From the NCBI RefSeq assembly GCF_000208745.1, contig NC_030852.1, forward strand, positions 24,424,127 through 24,488,126: 64,000 bases of DNA, given 5' to 3'. Of this stretch, positions 1 to 9,531 are shown in pieces. The position numbers and the translations under genes are program-made. Origin of the DNA: Theobroma cacao (Eukaryota > Streptophyta > Magnoliopsida > Malvales > Malvaceae). The notes under the pieces are model-generated. The model was not told the origin of the DNA, did no database searches, and saw only the letters and a program-made list of their open reading frames with translations. Each line of letters opens with the position of its first letter. The first letter of the stretch is position 1.

Positions 1-275
1 TTATTTTTTTATCTTATTATATTATCAAGTTGACGAAAATCGTAATAGTTGACTAACGGTTGAATTTTCGTGTCTAGTAAAAAATATTATTTTAAAAATG
101 AAGTGTTCATTTCAAAAAGTAATAGACTTTTATTCAATTTTGATCAAAATTTTAAAAAATAAGAATATATTTTTTTTAATAATTTTTTCAAAATAAATTT
201 TTTATTTAATAATTAATACAAACAAAAAATAATAAAATAACTTCATAAACTTTATTCAATTTTAACCAAGTTCTT

Positions 276-284
276 AATTTATCC
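276..284. repeat. MULE target-site duplication, left copy
   Basis: AATTTATCC lies immediately outside the left terminal inverted repeat and is repeated at 5142-5150. A 9-bp duplication is the usual size for Mutator-like elements. Confidence 0.85.
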
Positions 285-633
285 GGATAAAAATCCTCTG
301 CCCCCCTTTTGTGCCTCCATTCGTGCCTCCTCTCTAAATTTTCGCCATCTGTCCTATCCTTTAATGAGATGTTAAAACGATCATGCCACAAATTTTAGGC
401 AGGCTGTTAACGTTACTTTAAAAATAAAAAAAAATTCTCATGGTAGGTTTTTTTCTTGTTTGCTGCCGACTTCACTTTTACTCGTTTTGGCTGCCTACTC
501 CTCTTTTACTTCACTTTCACCTTTGCCGAGTACTTTTTGTAAGTTTTTTTATTAATTCTTTAGATTTCAATTTTATATTTATTGATTCATTACATGGTGT
601 TTTATTCAATTTTGTGCTTGCAAATAACGTTTT
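285..633 (+). repeat. MULE left terminal inverted repeat
   Basis: Begins GGATAAAAATCCTCTG and aligns over about 350 bases with the reverse complement of 4791-5141, whose outer end reads AGATACAAATCCTTTG. Similarity stops abruptly inward of the AAATAACGTTTT motif. Confidence 0.85.
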
Positions 634-759
634 GGGTTGTCTTTTAGTTGTTTATGATGGAAGATTTGGATTCCTAGCTGATCTCGGTGTTACCTCATCA
701 CTGCTTTACCATGAAGGTAATTCTGAGAGTTCTATTTCAAGAAGGATATGTTAGTGGGA

Positions 760-1147
760 AGTTGACGATGGAGATTTTGGGTTTCGATTCTGCTGATGGT
801 ATCTCTGGAAAGAGGGGAGGAAGTTTTTGCTGACCGTTTCTGCGCTGCATCTATTTGTTTGTCTGTTTTTTCTTGAGTCTGTCTCATGTTTCTGTCTTTT
901 TTGTTCTGAATGTTCGTTGGAAGGTCAGGTTTTTTGCTGTTTCTTTTTGTAAGCTCAACAAAGATAGTTTGTGTTTGTAATGACAGGGACCTTCTTTTGT
1001 ACAGGAGTATTGGGAGAGTATACCTTTAAGGAATAAGGGCATACTTACCAATATTCTTGATGTTTAGCTATGGCTGTCCGCCATGGCTCTTGTAAAGGGG
1101 AAGTCTTTTCTCCTGAAATCTCTCTTTGCTTTTCAAAAAAAAAAAAA
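760..1147 (+). mobile_element. Possible LINE 3' tail inside the MULE
   Basis: A GC-richer stretch that ends in a 13-A run at 1135-1147. Its composition and A tail resemble the LINE 3' tails at 5.9-6.9 kb. No coding domain is visible, so the call rests on composition and tail alone. Confidence 0.3.
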
Positions 1148-1821
1148 TGTAGTGCCCCTTACCTTTCAAATGTTATGTGATGTTCAATAAACTTGTTAAT
1201 TAAGTAGCTTTTTTAATTTTTGATTTTTTATATAGGTTTTTTTTTCATTATTAACTTGCAGGGACATGCTCAGAGATCATCAAGTTCTGCAGGTAAAAGC
1301 CAACCATCCCAAAAAAACCCCATTTCATGTAGCCCCCAAAAAATGTTGACGGAAGACTCACCTCAATTAGTAAATAAGAAAAAAAAAAAGCAAACACTTT
1401 TTTTTATCATGTATTATCATCGAATCTAGATGAAGACACTAGAAAGAACAGTGAGTTCGGCATCCCAACTTTCCAACCCAATAGAAGTAGAAGACTCCAA
1501 ATTTATTCTTGATATCAAATAAAATAATGTTTGGCATAATTCAAACTATATAGAACTTAACAAATATGAAAAATCAAAGTTTTATCTCAAAAGTAAAATA
1601 AATTCCTTTTATCTTTCGCAAGTAAATTACAATAATATTTAAAACATGTTGGTGAAGTCATATCTTTCATCTATCTTTCTCGTCTCCTTCCAAAGTTTCT
1701 TTTTGTGAAATAAGAACTTGTGGTATTTGAGTCTATACATATACAAATAAAAAATTAATTAAGTATTATAAATAAAAATAAAAAAAATAAAATTTGTTTA
1801 TTAAATATAAAAGAAATTACT

Positions 1822-4432
1822 TGCAGTAAATCCACCATGCTTGTGATAGTAGATTGATGGATGCCAACATGAGTTTGCTGTCAAATATTCAAATATATAA
1901 GTGATATATAAAATATAAAATTTAATTTTACTATTATAATATTTTAATTACCTGGACAAATTGAAATGGTTGAGTACATTGATTGAATCTACTTGTAGCA
2001 CTATGGTACAAAGAATGAGCAATTTGACTTGAATCTTATGAAATTATTAGAATAGATACATGATTATATAGATTAGAAGGAAATTATAATTATAAAATTA
2101 AATCAAAACATAGTATAAAATAATATCAAGAAATTATTACCCTTACCTCTTGAACTAGTGGAGTCTTTACTAATTTATCAATTTGACATCTTTTTTTTTC
2201 TTTTTGCTTTTTCCAAAGCATTTTTCAATCGACGAGATGATCTATCTCCTTTTATTTTTAGGTTTACATTTGATTCCCTTGATTTTTTGGCTTTCTTTCT
2301 CATTATGCCCACTTTCGTCAAATTGACAAACCTGTTTTCCATCACTAAAGCTTCGAGACTCTTCAATTGATAACTGCTTCAAAGCTGTCTCAACTTTGCT
2401 CAATGTCTTTTCTCCATCACTCATAGCCATATTAAATGATTGCTCACTCATTGCAGCTCTTGTTGCTAAATTAGAATACCATCGAAACAAAACTTTGTAA
2501 CGAGTACTTACATCTATTTTAGGATCATTTGATCTAGTGGATGTAGAAGAATTTACCACAACTCCAATCTTCGCTTCCTTGATCCATCTTTTTAATATAT
2601 ATTGATCTGGAACTCGTTTAAAATTCTCAAAGGAAAGCACCTTCAAAGCATGAGTACATAAAATACCAACAAATTCAAATTTCTTACAACTACAGCTGAC
2701 TGTTGAACTTGATGAATCAAATGTAACTGTATGATGACGAGGTTTTCTTAGAGGAATGACTTTGTAACTAGTAGTACTACCAAGGATTTCAGTTGTGTAC
2801 AATTCACAATCCCAAGTAAGCCAAAGTTCATTAGAAAACATTTTAAAAACTGTTAAAGTATACACATCTGCTGCATGCTTTAATATCTCCACTAGAACTG
2901 GCAAAGATGGCTTGCTCTGGCTGTCTTTGTAGTCTGCTTTCAACTCCTCATAGCGTCTATCAACTAGCAATCTCTGAAAGTGCTGAAAAAAACGTAATAA
3001 ATCATAGTTATAACCAATATACTTTTTTATTTGGTTATTCATACTCTCACTTCTTTCAGTAGTGGACATGTCAGCACAAAAAGTTTGTCGTCAATAAACC
3101 AAAGCCCATTTCTCCTTCAATTCAAATTGTCTATGTAGCCAATTATTATCTTCTAAATTGTATTTTGCAAGCATATGATCCCATGCATTTAGAAAATCTT
3201 CCTCTTCATCATGATCATAAACACAACTACTAAAATCTTTAGCAAAACTGCTAAATCTCTCAAATGTATCACTAAGATGTTTTGCTGCGTTTTGATACAT
3301 ATGTCACACACATAAACGATGATATGTTTTAGGCCATTGTGAAGCAAGTGCTTTCGCCATTGCAGCATCTTGATCTGTAAGGATCGTCATTGGTTTTTTC
3401 CCTGACATTGCTTTCAAAAATGAATCAAATAACCACATAAAAGTATCACATGTTTCATCATATAACAATGCTGCACCAAATATAACACTTTGCTTATGAC
3501 GATTAACACCAACAAATAATGCAAAGGTCTACCCTCTTTATTTTTTCTATATGTTGTATCAAAACATACCACATCTCCAAAAGATTCATAATCTAATTTC
3601 ATCCTACCATATGTCCAGAAAATATTTGTGATGAGATCATCAAGATCAACTTGGATAGCATAAGAAAAATTAGGGTCATCATGTTGCATATTTTGTAGAT
3701 ACTCTAAGACACCACCAGTATCTCCAACTTTCATTGCTTCTGTTCTCCTAGAACGTAAGTAATTATTGTAGTCCTCAGGAATAAAACCAAGATTCTCGAG
3801 TCCACCAACTTTTCTTGCCAAAAACCCAACACTCTCCTTTGGTGCTATTCTAAAGCAATCAGCAATTTCAAGTTCAACAGCTTGAAGGAGATTAATTGCC
3901 TTTTGAGATCCTAAAAACATACGCTTACGCGAAGAAGCTAATGCATGTGTATGTTCTACAATAAATTTAGTAACACATAATTTATCATCATATCGTGAAA
4001 CTTTTAATACAACTAAACACCTAAATCTTGTTTCTGGACGATGAGTTTTGACATTGTCATCTCTTTTATTATTTCTTCAAGTTCCTTGGCAAGAACAACA
4101 AAAAACCCATCTACCCAATTACCATACTTATCCTTATGTCCTTTACTTCGTCGAATACTAAATCCAACTTCTTTGGCATATCTGTTGTCAAAATCATAAA
4201 TATCTTGTTCTGTTTCAAATTCCATTCCAACTTTTGGAATAATTTCTTCCGACATATTTGCATGAGCTGAAATCATAATATTAGTATTAAAATCAATCAT
4301 GTTTGAACACTTATCTTGCTCAAGATTCTACTCATCCATTGGTTCAGTAGATAGGAGAATATCATCTTCAATAAATTCTAATCTTCGACACAATTGATCT
4401 TTATTAATTTTATTTGTAGTTTCTTTATCCAT
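1822..4432 (-). pseudogene. FAR1-like MULE transposase, broken
   Basis: Transposase gene of the MULE, read from ATG at 4432. In order: an N-terminal FAR1 DNA-binding domain (4300-4010; begins near VGMEFETEQDIYDFDNRYA), a MULE transposase core (3920-3100; includes FGDVVCFDTTYRKN, the first catalytic Asp region), and a SWIM zinc finger (about 2740-2630; CSCKKFEFVGILCTHALKV), then a basic tail near 2190-2250. Small downstream exons are suggested at about 1952-2030 and 1822-1880. Damage: an in-frame TAG near 4330, a frameshift near 4015, a frameshift near 3530, TGA codons near 3302 and 3090, and a frameshift near 2250. It is clearly non-functional. Domesticated FAR1/FRS transcription factors share this architecture, but the flanking TIRs and target duplication show a transposon copy. 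Confidence 0.85.
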
Positions 4433-4790
4433 ACCCTAAAAAATAAAAAATAAACAAATTTAGTTATCTTTTAAATTAACAGAAGAATCATACCTTCTTT
4501 TTCTACTGTTTCATTCTATATGCTCAAACATTTATTAATTAAGCACAATTAATGATAAAAATACATCAAATTTAAATTAAACAATACACATACATGTATA
4601 TATAAATATATAAAGTTCGCCAAAATATAAAAAATAAAAAACCTAAATTAAAAAGTTAATGAAAAGAGAACCACCTACGATTAAATTTGATATCAATATT
4701 TTCATGAAAGAACCAAATACATAATGGGACATGAATAATTATGAATAAGACATAAAAAAATTGAATCCCTTTCAAAAGAAATATATGGAA

Positions 4791-5141
4791 AAATGTTATT
4801 TGCAAGCACAAAATTGAATAAAACACCATGTAATGAATCAATAAATATAAAATTGAAATCTAAAGAATTAATAAAAAAAACTTACAAAAAGTACTCGGCA
4901 AAGGTGAAAGTAAAGTAAAAGAGGAGTAGGCAGCCAAAACAAGTAAAAGTGGAGTCGGCAGCAAACAAGAAAAAAACCTGCCATGATAATTTTTTTTTAA
5001 TTTTTAAAGTAACATTAACAGCTAGTGTTAAAATTTTTGGCATTGCTGTTTTAACATCCCATTAAAGGATAGGACATATGACAAAAATTTAGAGAGGAGG
5101 CACGGATGGGGGCACAAAAAGGGGACAAAGGATTTGTATCT
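4791..5141 (-). repeat. MULE right terminal inverted repeat
   Basis: Reverse complement matches 285-633 over about 350 bases. The putative transposase promoter lies just inside this repeat. Confidence 0.85.
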
Positions 5142-5150
5142 AATTTATCC
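5142..5150. repeat. MULE target-site duplication, right copy
   Basis: AATTTATCC, identical to 276-284. Confidence 0.85.
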
Positions 5151-5884
5151 ACACCTCTTTCTTTCTCTTTTTTTCTTGTTCTTTTTCTTTTGTTTTTTTA
5201 TTTTACTTTTTTTTTTCTATAACTCAATAGTGAAACACACTTCATCTCTCAAAAGAAATTTATGAGCTTGGACAAGGAAGGACGAGAATCACTCACTACC
5301 ATTGTGTGAAATTAAGAAAATGCAAAGTTTTCTTTTATCTTATACTTTCTATTTATATTATTTAACTATTTATATAGTTAACCATTATGTGAAATTTTGT
5401 ATATTGTATTTAATTATTTATATTTTATGCATTATAATTTTATATTTAATATTTTAAATTTAAATAGAAATAAAATAAGAATATTCGATGTTTATGACAT
5501 TAATTTTTTTTTCAGGTTTGATTAAAGTATGAATAAATTGAAAACAATTGACAACTTTAAAAAAAAAAAACAAATCGTCCAAATGATTCTCTTATATTTA
5601 AAAGACCAAGTCTCAATGCTTGAACTTATTAATAAGAGCAATGTGAATCAAAATGTGCAAGGTTCAATCTTCAATAAATTGTTGTTTAAATTCAATGTAT
5701 TAATAGCATCCGAATATTTAGCTTCTTGGTCAGGGTTTGATCTCTTCTAAAAAAAAGCAAAATTCGAATCTACCTTCCCTAAATAAAAAAAATTTCAACG
5801 TATTAATTTTATAAATTTTTAGTCTTTATTTCTCTTTGTTTTTGACCTTCATATTGGCTAGTTCCATCCCAACTAGCAGATTAT

Positions 5885-6585
5885 GCCCCAAGTAGGAGAC
5901 TATGCTGCTGAGGAATGTCTGCTCGGGATGGTGAACGTGTTTGGGTGCGAAGGATGGTGCTGCCGGTGTCAAGGATTCGAGATTCTGCAAATGAAGGTAT
6001 TACTTTTATGATGATTTATGGTCGGTTAATGGCTTTAACAACAGGTGAGCTTCACCCACATTAGCAGAGAAGCCAACCATATAGCATTTTAGCTGACAGG
6101 CTTGCCAAAGTTGGGGTCATCAGGCAGGGGTACTTCTCATCTCTCTTTTAATGCTGTCAATTTTCCTATGTTTTGGATCATGTTGCTGATGCTCTTTCTC
6201 CCTTCCCAATCACTGGTTCATGGATCCTTTCTGACAGGCTTGAGCTTTTGCTAGGAAAATTATGATTTCTCATTCTACGTTTTTGGCTTCTTCTGTTGCA
6301 AGCCAAGTTGTGATTGATTGTTCGACGTCGGTATTGTATTGGTTGTCTATCCCCGGGCCAGTGTTTTGCTATGGTATTTGTTTGCGTTGAAATTGCCGTA
6401 TACTGCTGCCAGAATGCTCTTATTTTTTGGCTTTAGTGTGAACGTGTAATCTAGACGACAGGGGTGGCTCTCTCTTTTAAGTCGTTGATTAGTTTTGCTG
6501 GGAAGGCATATGACTTCATGTCACCATTCCTCTCCAATTCCCTTACTAAGCAATTGATGAAATTCTCTTGCCATTAAAAAAAAAA
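5885..6585 (+). mobile_element. LINE 3' end relic with RNase H remnant
   Basis: At 6050-6110 the translation reads SFTHISREANHIA and, after a frameshift, ADRLAKVGV. This is the C-terminal signature of the RNase H domain in plant LINE (non-LTR) retrotransposons. GC-richer sequence follows, ending in a 10-A tail at 6576-6585. Everything upstream of RNase H is missing, as is usual for 5'-truncated LINE copies. Confidence 0.6.
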
Positions 6586-6945
6586 CAGCCTCTGTTCTGT
6601 AAACTAATAACAGGGATGAGCGAAGTATAAAACCAGTTGAAGAAGGATCTAAAAAACTTGCTCCTTGCCATTGTTGATTAATTACAAAGACTTTTTATTC
6701 ACTTAGTTTGGCTATATGTTTTTGTTTTCTGGTTTGATATTCATCAGGGAGTCTGTAACGCTTTTTCTGTATTGTCCTTGGGCTAACGTGTATGATGTCA
6801 TTTTGTTTTGGTGGGATATACCTGGGCATTTTTAGGTATATTGTCTAGTTTCTTGTGTTCTTCCATCAATTTGATGGTGGAATATTTTTTATTCAACTTA
6901 GCTTAATGAAAGCATATTATCATTTTTCAAAAAAGAAAAAAAAAA
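6586..6945 (+). mobile_element. Second LINE-like 3' tail
   Basis: Non-coding stretch directly behind the previous A tail, ending in an A-rich run at about 6929-6945. It has the GT-rich composition of a plant LINE 3' untranslated region. No protein domain is seen. Confidence 0.35.
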
Positions 6946-7957
6946 CAGATAGAGCCAGGAAGTGGCACTTCTTTTTTGAATAACCTATTTAATGAGAAAT
7001 TTTTGGTGTAAACGATTAATATCGATCTCCTCAAGTTGTCCCATGAACTTGATGTCCATTTCAATTAAAAGCGCCAGCAGCATTAGAGAATCAGTGTTTG
7101 GAAGACCCTTGGAAGATTATTTCTATTACAGTAGCTAGTCTACTAGCTAAGATTATTTCTGTTACAGCAGCAGCTATTCTAATTGCTTTTCATATATTCT
7201 GGGGCAGACAGCATATATGGTACAGTGGTTTAGCGTTTTCCCGGCTCTTATTAATGCAGCACATGCTGGAACCGTTTCTGGGGAGATATAACCATGTCAA
7301 TGCATATGTAAATGCTTCATTAGCTCATTCTCTGAAATTTCTACTCTGCTTCTGCTTTTCTATCTACATTTCGCTTTATAAATAAATGAACGGTATACTA
7401 TGCTGTTGAACTGCTTCAAATTGATGAGTTCAATCTCTGTGTTTCACTTGAATATAATCTAATCCGTCCTGTACCCCCAAAAAGAACTAATTCTAATCTG
7501 CCTTATGGCCCTCCTGACCATAACGAGCTCACTTAAAAATGTATTAACTAAAGACTGCATAATCGGGACAACAGTATCTCATGGTGAATTGTGGCTGCTT
7601 CTCATGTCAATTCAAATTTGACTTATCTTAAGTCCTTTGACAAGATTTGGCCTATCATTGAGATCATCATGTTGCCTGGCTTTCTCAGAGACCATAACCA
7701 GATATGAAAACGAGAAAACTTCCATCATCTAATAACTTAGAAAACAAGCATGCTAAAATCACTTGATGTGGTCTTCTGAGCTCACACAACAGCCTCACAG
7801 GGCAAAAAGACAATAGCACTGCACTAATTAATATGGTCCCTAAAAATTGCCTCATTTATAAGGCATAAATAAGCAAAGAAGGGCAAAACGAAGAAGAAAA
7901 TAAGGCTACTAGGAGTTGTAACTGTGTAGGATTAAAATTTTGAAACAGAAGAAAATC
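6946..7957. other. Intergenic, no supported gene
   Basis: Contains an open frame at 7098-7385 (95 codons, hydrophobic) that I do not recognise. Part of it comes from a local imperfect duplication (AAGATTATTTCT...ACAG twice at about 7110-7180). No splice or family evidence supports it. The rest is probably 3' flank of the peptide locus. Confidence 0.4.
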
Positions 7958-8437
7958 TCACGGAATTGCTTGTTTTTGATCCAGAGGCTCATAATTGTGG
8001 ACAGGAGGCTTCGTAGGTGGTATCCGGTAGTCTTCGTTCATAAAATTCAATAAATCTCTGGCAGCTTCAAGAAGCTTTTTGGATTGATGTTTCTCAAGGG
8101 AATTATCAGAATCTCGGGGAACTAGTTTTGGGGACCTTGAGAAACATTCCGAGCTGCCCTTGTCAGAAACAGGCTTGGAATATTGGAAGCAGAGCTGGTT
8201 TCTACTTGGGAGTTTAACTGAATGCTTCCTAGAAGCTTCTGGGGTTGCAGAGCTTAGGAACTTTGCCTTCAACATGTTTCTGTCATCCTAGGTAATCATA
8301 AAAAATGTTATTCAAAAAGGAACAAGAAAAGAAATGACAAATTTATCAATTGCCTGCGAGCTAGAGATCAGGAACCTGATAATTGAACTTCTCTTGTGAG
8401 CTCCCAATCTGGTTGTTTAAAGCATTTGTAACCTTTC
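7958..8437 (-). CDS. RGF/GOLVEN-type peptide cassette B (distal)
   Basis: Two exons: 8376-8437 and 7958-8287, joined in frame (TATCAG|GATGAC, GT-AG intron). The last exon ends with residues DYRIPPTKPPVHN, followed by an 11-residue tail and stop. That 13-mer fits the Asp-Tyr...Pro-Pro-x-His-Asn consensus of root meristem growth factor / GOLVEN / CLE-like secreted peptides, in which the Tyr is sulfated. The segment just before it (KKLLEAARDLLNFMNE) is the typical leucine-rich pre-peptide helix. No signal-peptide exon is visible between 8438 and 8771. The 8376-8437 exon starts in phase 1, and the upstream signal-peptide exon (9371-9449) ends in phase 1; splicing them would give a 156-aa secreted precursor. 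It is either an alternative 3' half of the same gene or a tandem duplicate that lost exon 1. Confidence 0.7.
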
Positions 8438-8484
8438 CTGCATCAAAACGTTGAAAAATTCAAATTGAACCAACAAACAAACCC

Positions 8485-8490
8485 TTTATT
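8485..8490 (-). terminator. AATAAA polyadenylation signal between the two cassettes
   Basis: AATAAA on the minus strand, about 285 bases past the stop of cassette A and before the first exon of cassette B. It could end the short transcript. Confidence 0.35.
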
Positions 8491-8770
8491 CCAGATTGAG
8501 CAGTCTCAAATGAACTAAACAGTTAACGCAATTGCACACCCTCACTCTGCCTTATGCACAATGGAGAAAGAATAAGCTTTTGTTGCACCACGAAATGTGA
8601 AATTCTTTTAAACATTCAATTACTATTGCATGCATACAAGTATGATATTTTCCGCACCTGTGTTCACTAGCATTCCCTATATCAAAAAGAAAGAAAGAAA
8701 AAATTCCGGAAGCAAAATTGGGAGGTTAACAAAAAGGGAGCTCTATCCTAAAGAATCTCACTTCATTTCC

Positions 8771-9449
8771 TCAGTTATTCTTAGGCGGATGGGATTTTGG
8801 GACATGATAATCAGCGCTAAAAGCTGTAAGACCAGCCTTGTTGGCCTTCCCATGGCGATGAGGATTTCTATTTCTCAGTTTACAATTTACGTTCAAAATT
8901 CCTTTCCCTCTATGGCTATTTTGTCCAACAGATTGATCTGCACCTGTAATCTTTGCACTCTCTTCTCCATCCGAACCTTCCACTGTCACTGTCTTTTTAT
9001 CCAAACCCCATTTTAACATCATTTTCCTTCCTTCAAGCCTAGAATTCCCTACTTCTGCTGCCGCAGGCACAGCATCATAAACTTCCTGGTAAGAAATCCA
9101 TTTTTAGGATATTAAAAACTTTGAGTTCCCTGTATAAATATAGTAGTAATGAAAAGAATACCATTCTGACAATTATTCAATAAGTAATAACTTTACCTTT
9201 CCTAATTTGGCCGGGTTTTTTCTTGCTGGTTCAATAACACATCCATGTGCAGCCAATATTCTCTTCAGAACTGCAAGAAGATCAAGAAATTAACATTCAC
9301 CTTTCCTGTTAAAAGGGAAAAAAACAAAAAAAAAAAAAAAAGCTTGAGAAGAAGGTATATGCTCATATACCTTGGCTATCTGCAGCTGACTCTCCTGTAA
9401 GAACCAAAATGAACACAAGTACAAAGCCAAAAAACCTTATGGACACCAT
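8771..9449 (-). CDS. RGF/GOLVEN/CLEL secreted peptide precursor (cassette A)
   Basis: Three exons: 9371-9449, 9197-9270 and 8771-9085, giving 155 residues. Exon 1 encodes an N-terminal signal peptide (MVSIRFFGFVLVFILVLTG, then ESAA). The middle carries a variable, basic pro-region. The protein ends exactly with DYHVPKSHPPKNN (residues 143-155), matching the RGF/GLV/CLEL family: Asp-Tyr for tyrosylprotein sulfotransferase, the Pro-Pro pair, and a terminal Asn. The usual penultimate His is Asn here. Family members are secreted, sulfated 13-18-residue peptides perceived by leucine-rich-repeat receptor kinases, and they act in root meristem maintenance, gravitropism and lateral root control. All intron borders are GT-AG and phases agree (1, 0). 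A TATA-like motif lies about 75 bases upstream of the ATG. Confidence 0.85.
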
Positions 9450-9522
9450 TTTTGTTTTTCTTTCTTTAGGAATATTTGTGTCCAAGAACAAAAGAGAGTA
9501 ATCATTTGAAAGGGAAGATGGT

Positions 9523-9531
9523 CTTTATAAA
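9523..9531 (-). promoter_or_regulatory. TATA box of the peptide locus
   Basis: TTTATAAAG on the minus strand, 74 bases before the ATG at 9449. It would place the transcription start near 9495 with a short leader. Confidence 0.5.

Larger units (their letters stand above)
285..5141. mobile_element. Mutator-like element (MULE) with long TIRs, FAR1-type
   Basis: A 4857-bp element bounded by terminal inverted repeats of about 350 bp (285-633 and 4791-5141), roughly 90% identical by eye, with a perfect 9-bp flanking duplication (AATTTATCC). It carries one transposase gene on the minus strand, related to the FAR1/FHY3 family. The transposase has several stops and frameshifts, so this copy cannot move by itself. 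The interior at 640-1700 includes a poly-A-tailed stretch (ending about 1147) and low-complexity DNA. The TIRs still match closely while the gene is broken. Confidence 0.88.
130..5873. mobile_element. Old hAT transposon, host of a nested MULE
   Basis: The sequence at about 140-284 and 5142-5340 is continuous, once the MULE between them is removed, with the 5' part of the hAT copy at 13789-14605: the same ATTTAATAATTAATA-type stretch, the same pyrimidine-rich block and the same block reading ATTTATGAGCTTG. The segment ends near 5873 in a motif like GGCTAGTTCCATCCC, a decayed form of the right hAT end GGCTAGTTCTGCCCCTG. A short reading frame at 5529-5750 begins MNKLKTIDNFKKKK, as some hAT transposases do, but it is isolated. 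The left end is eroded or lies outside the window, so the start is approximate. Confidence 0.55.

Noticed and set aside
440..754. 104-codon frame at the left MULE end
   Set aside because: Lies mostly in the terminal inverted repeat and is Phe/Leu-rich from T-rich DNA.
7098..7385. 95-codon hydrophobic frame
   Set aside because: Partly made by a local 33-base duplication, no family or splice support, and it lies between LINE tails and a 3' UTR.
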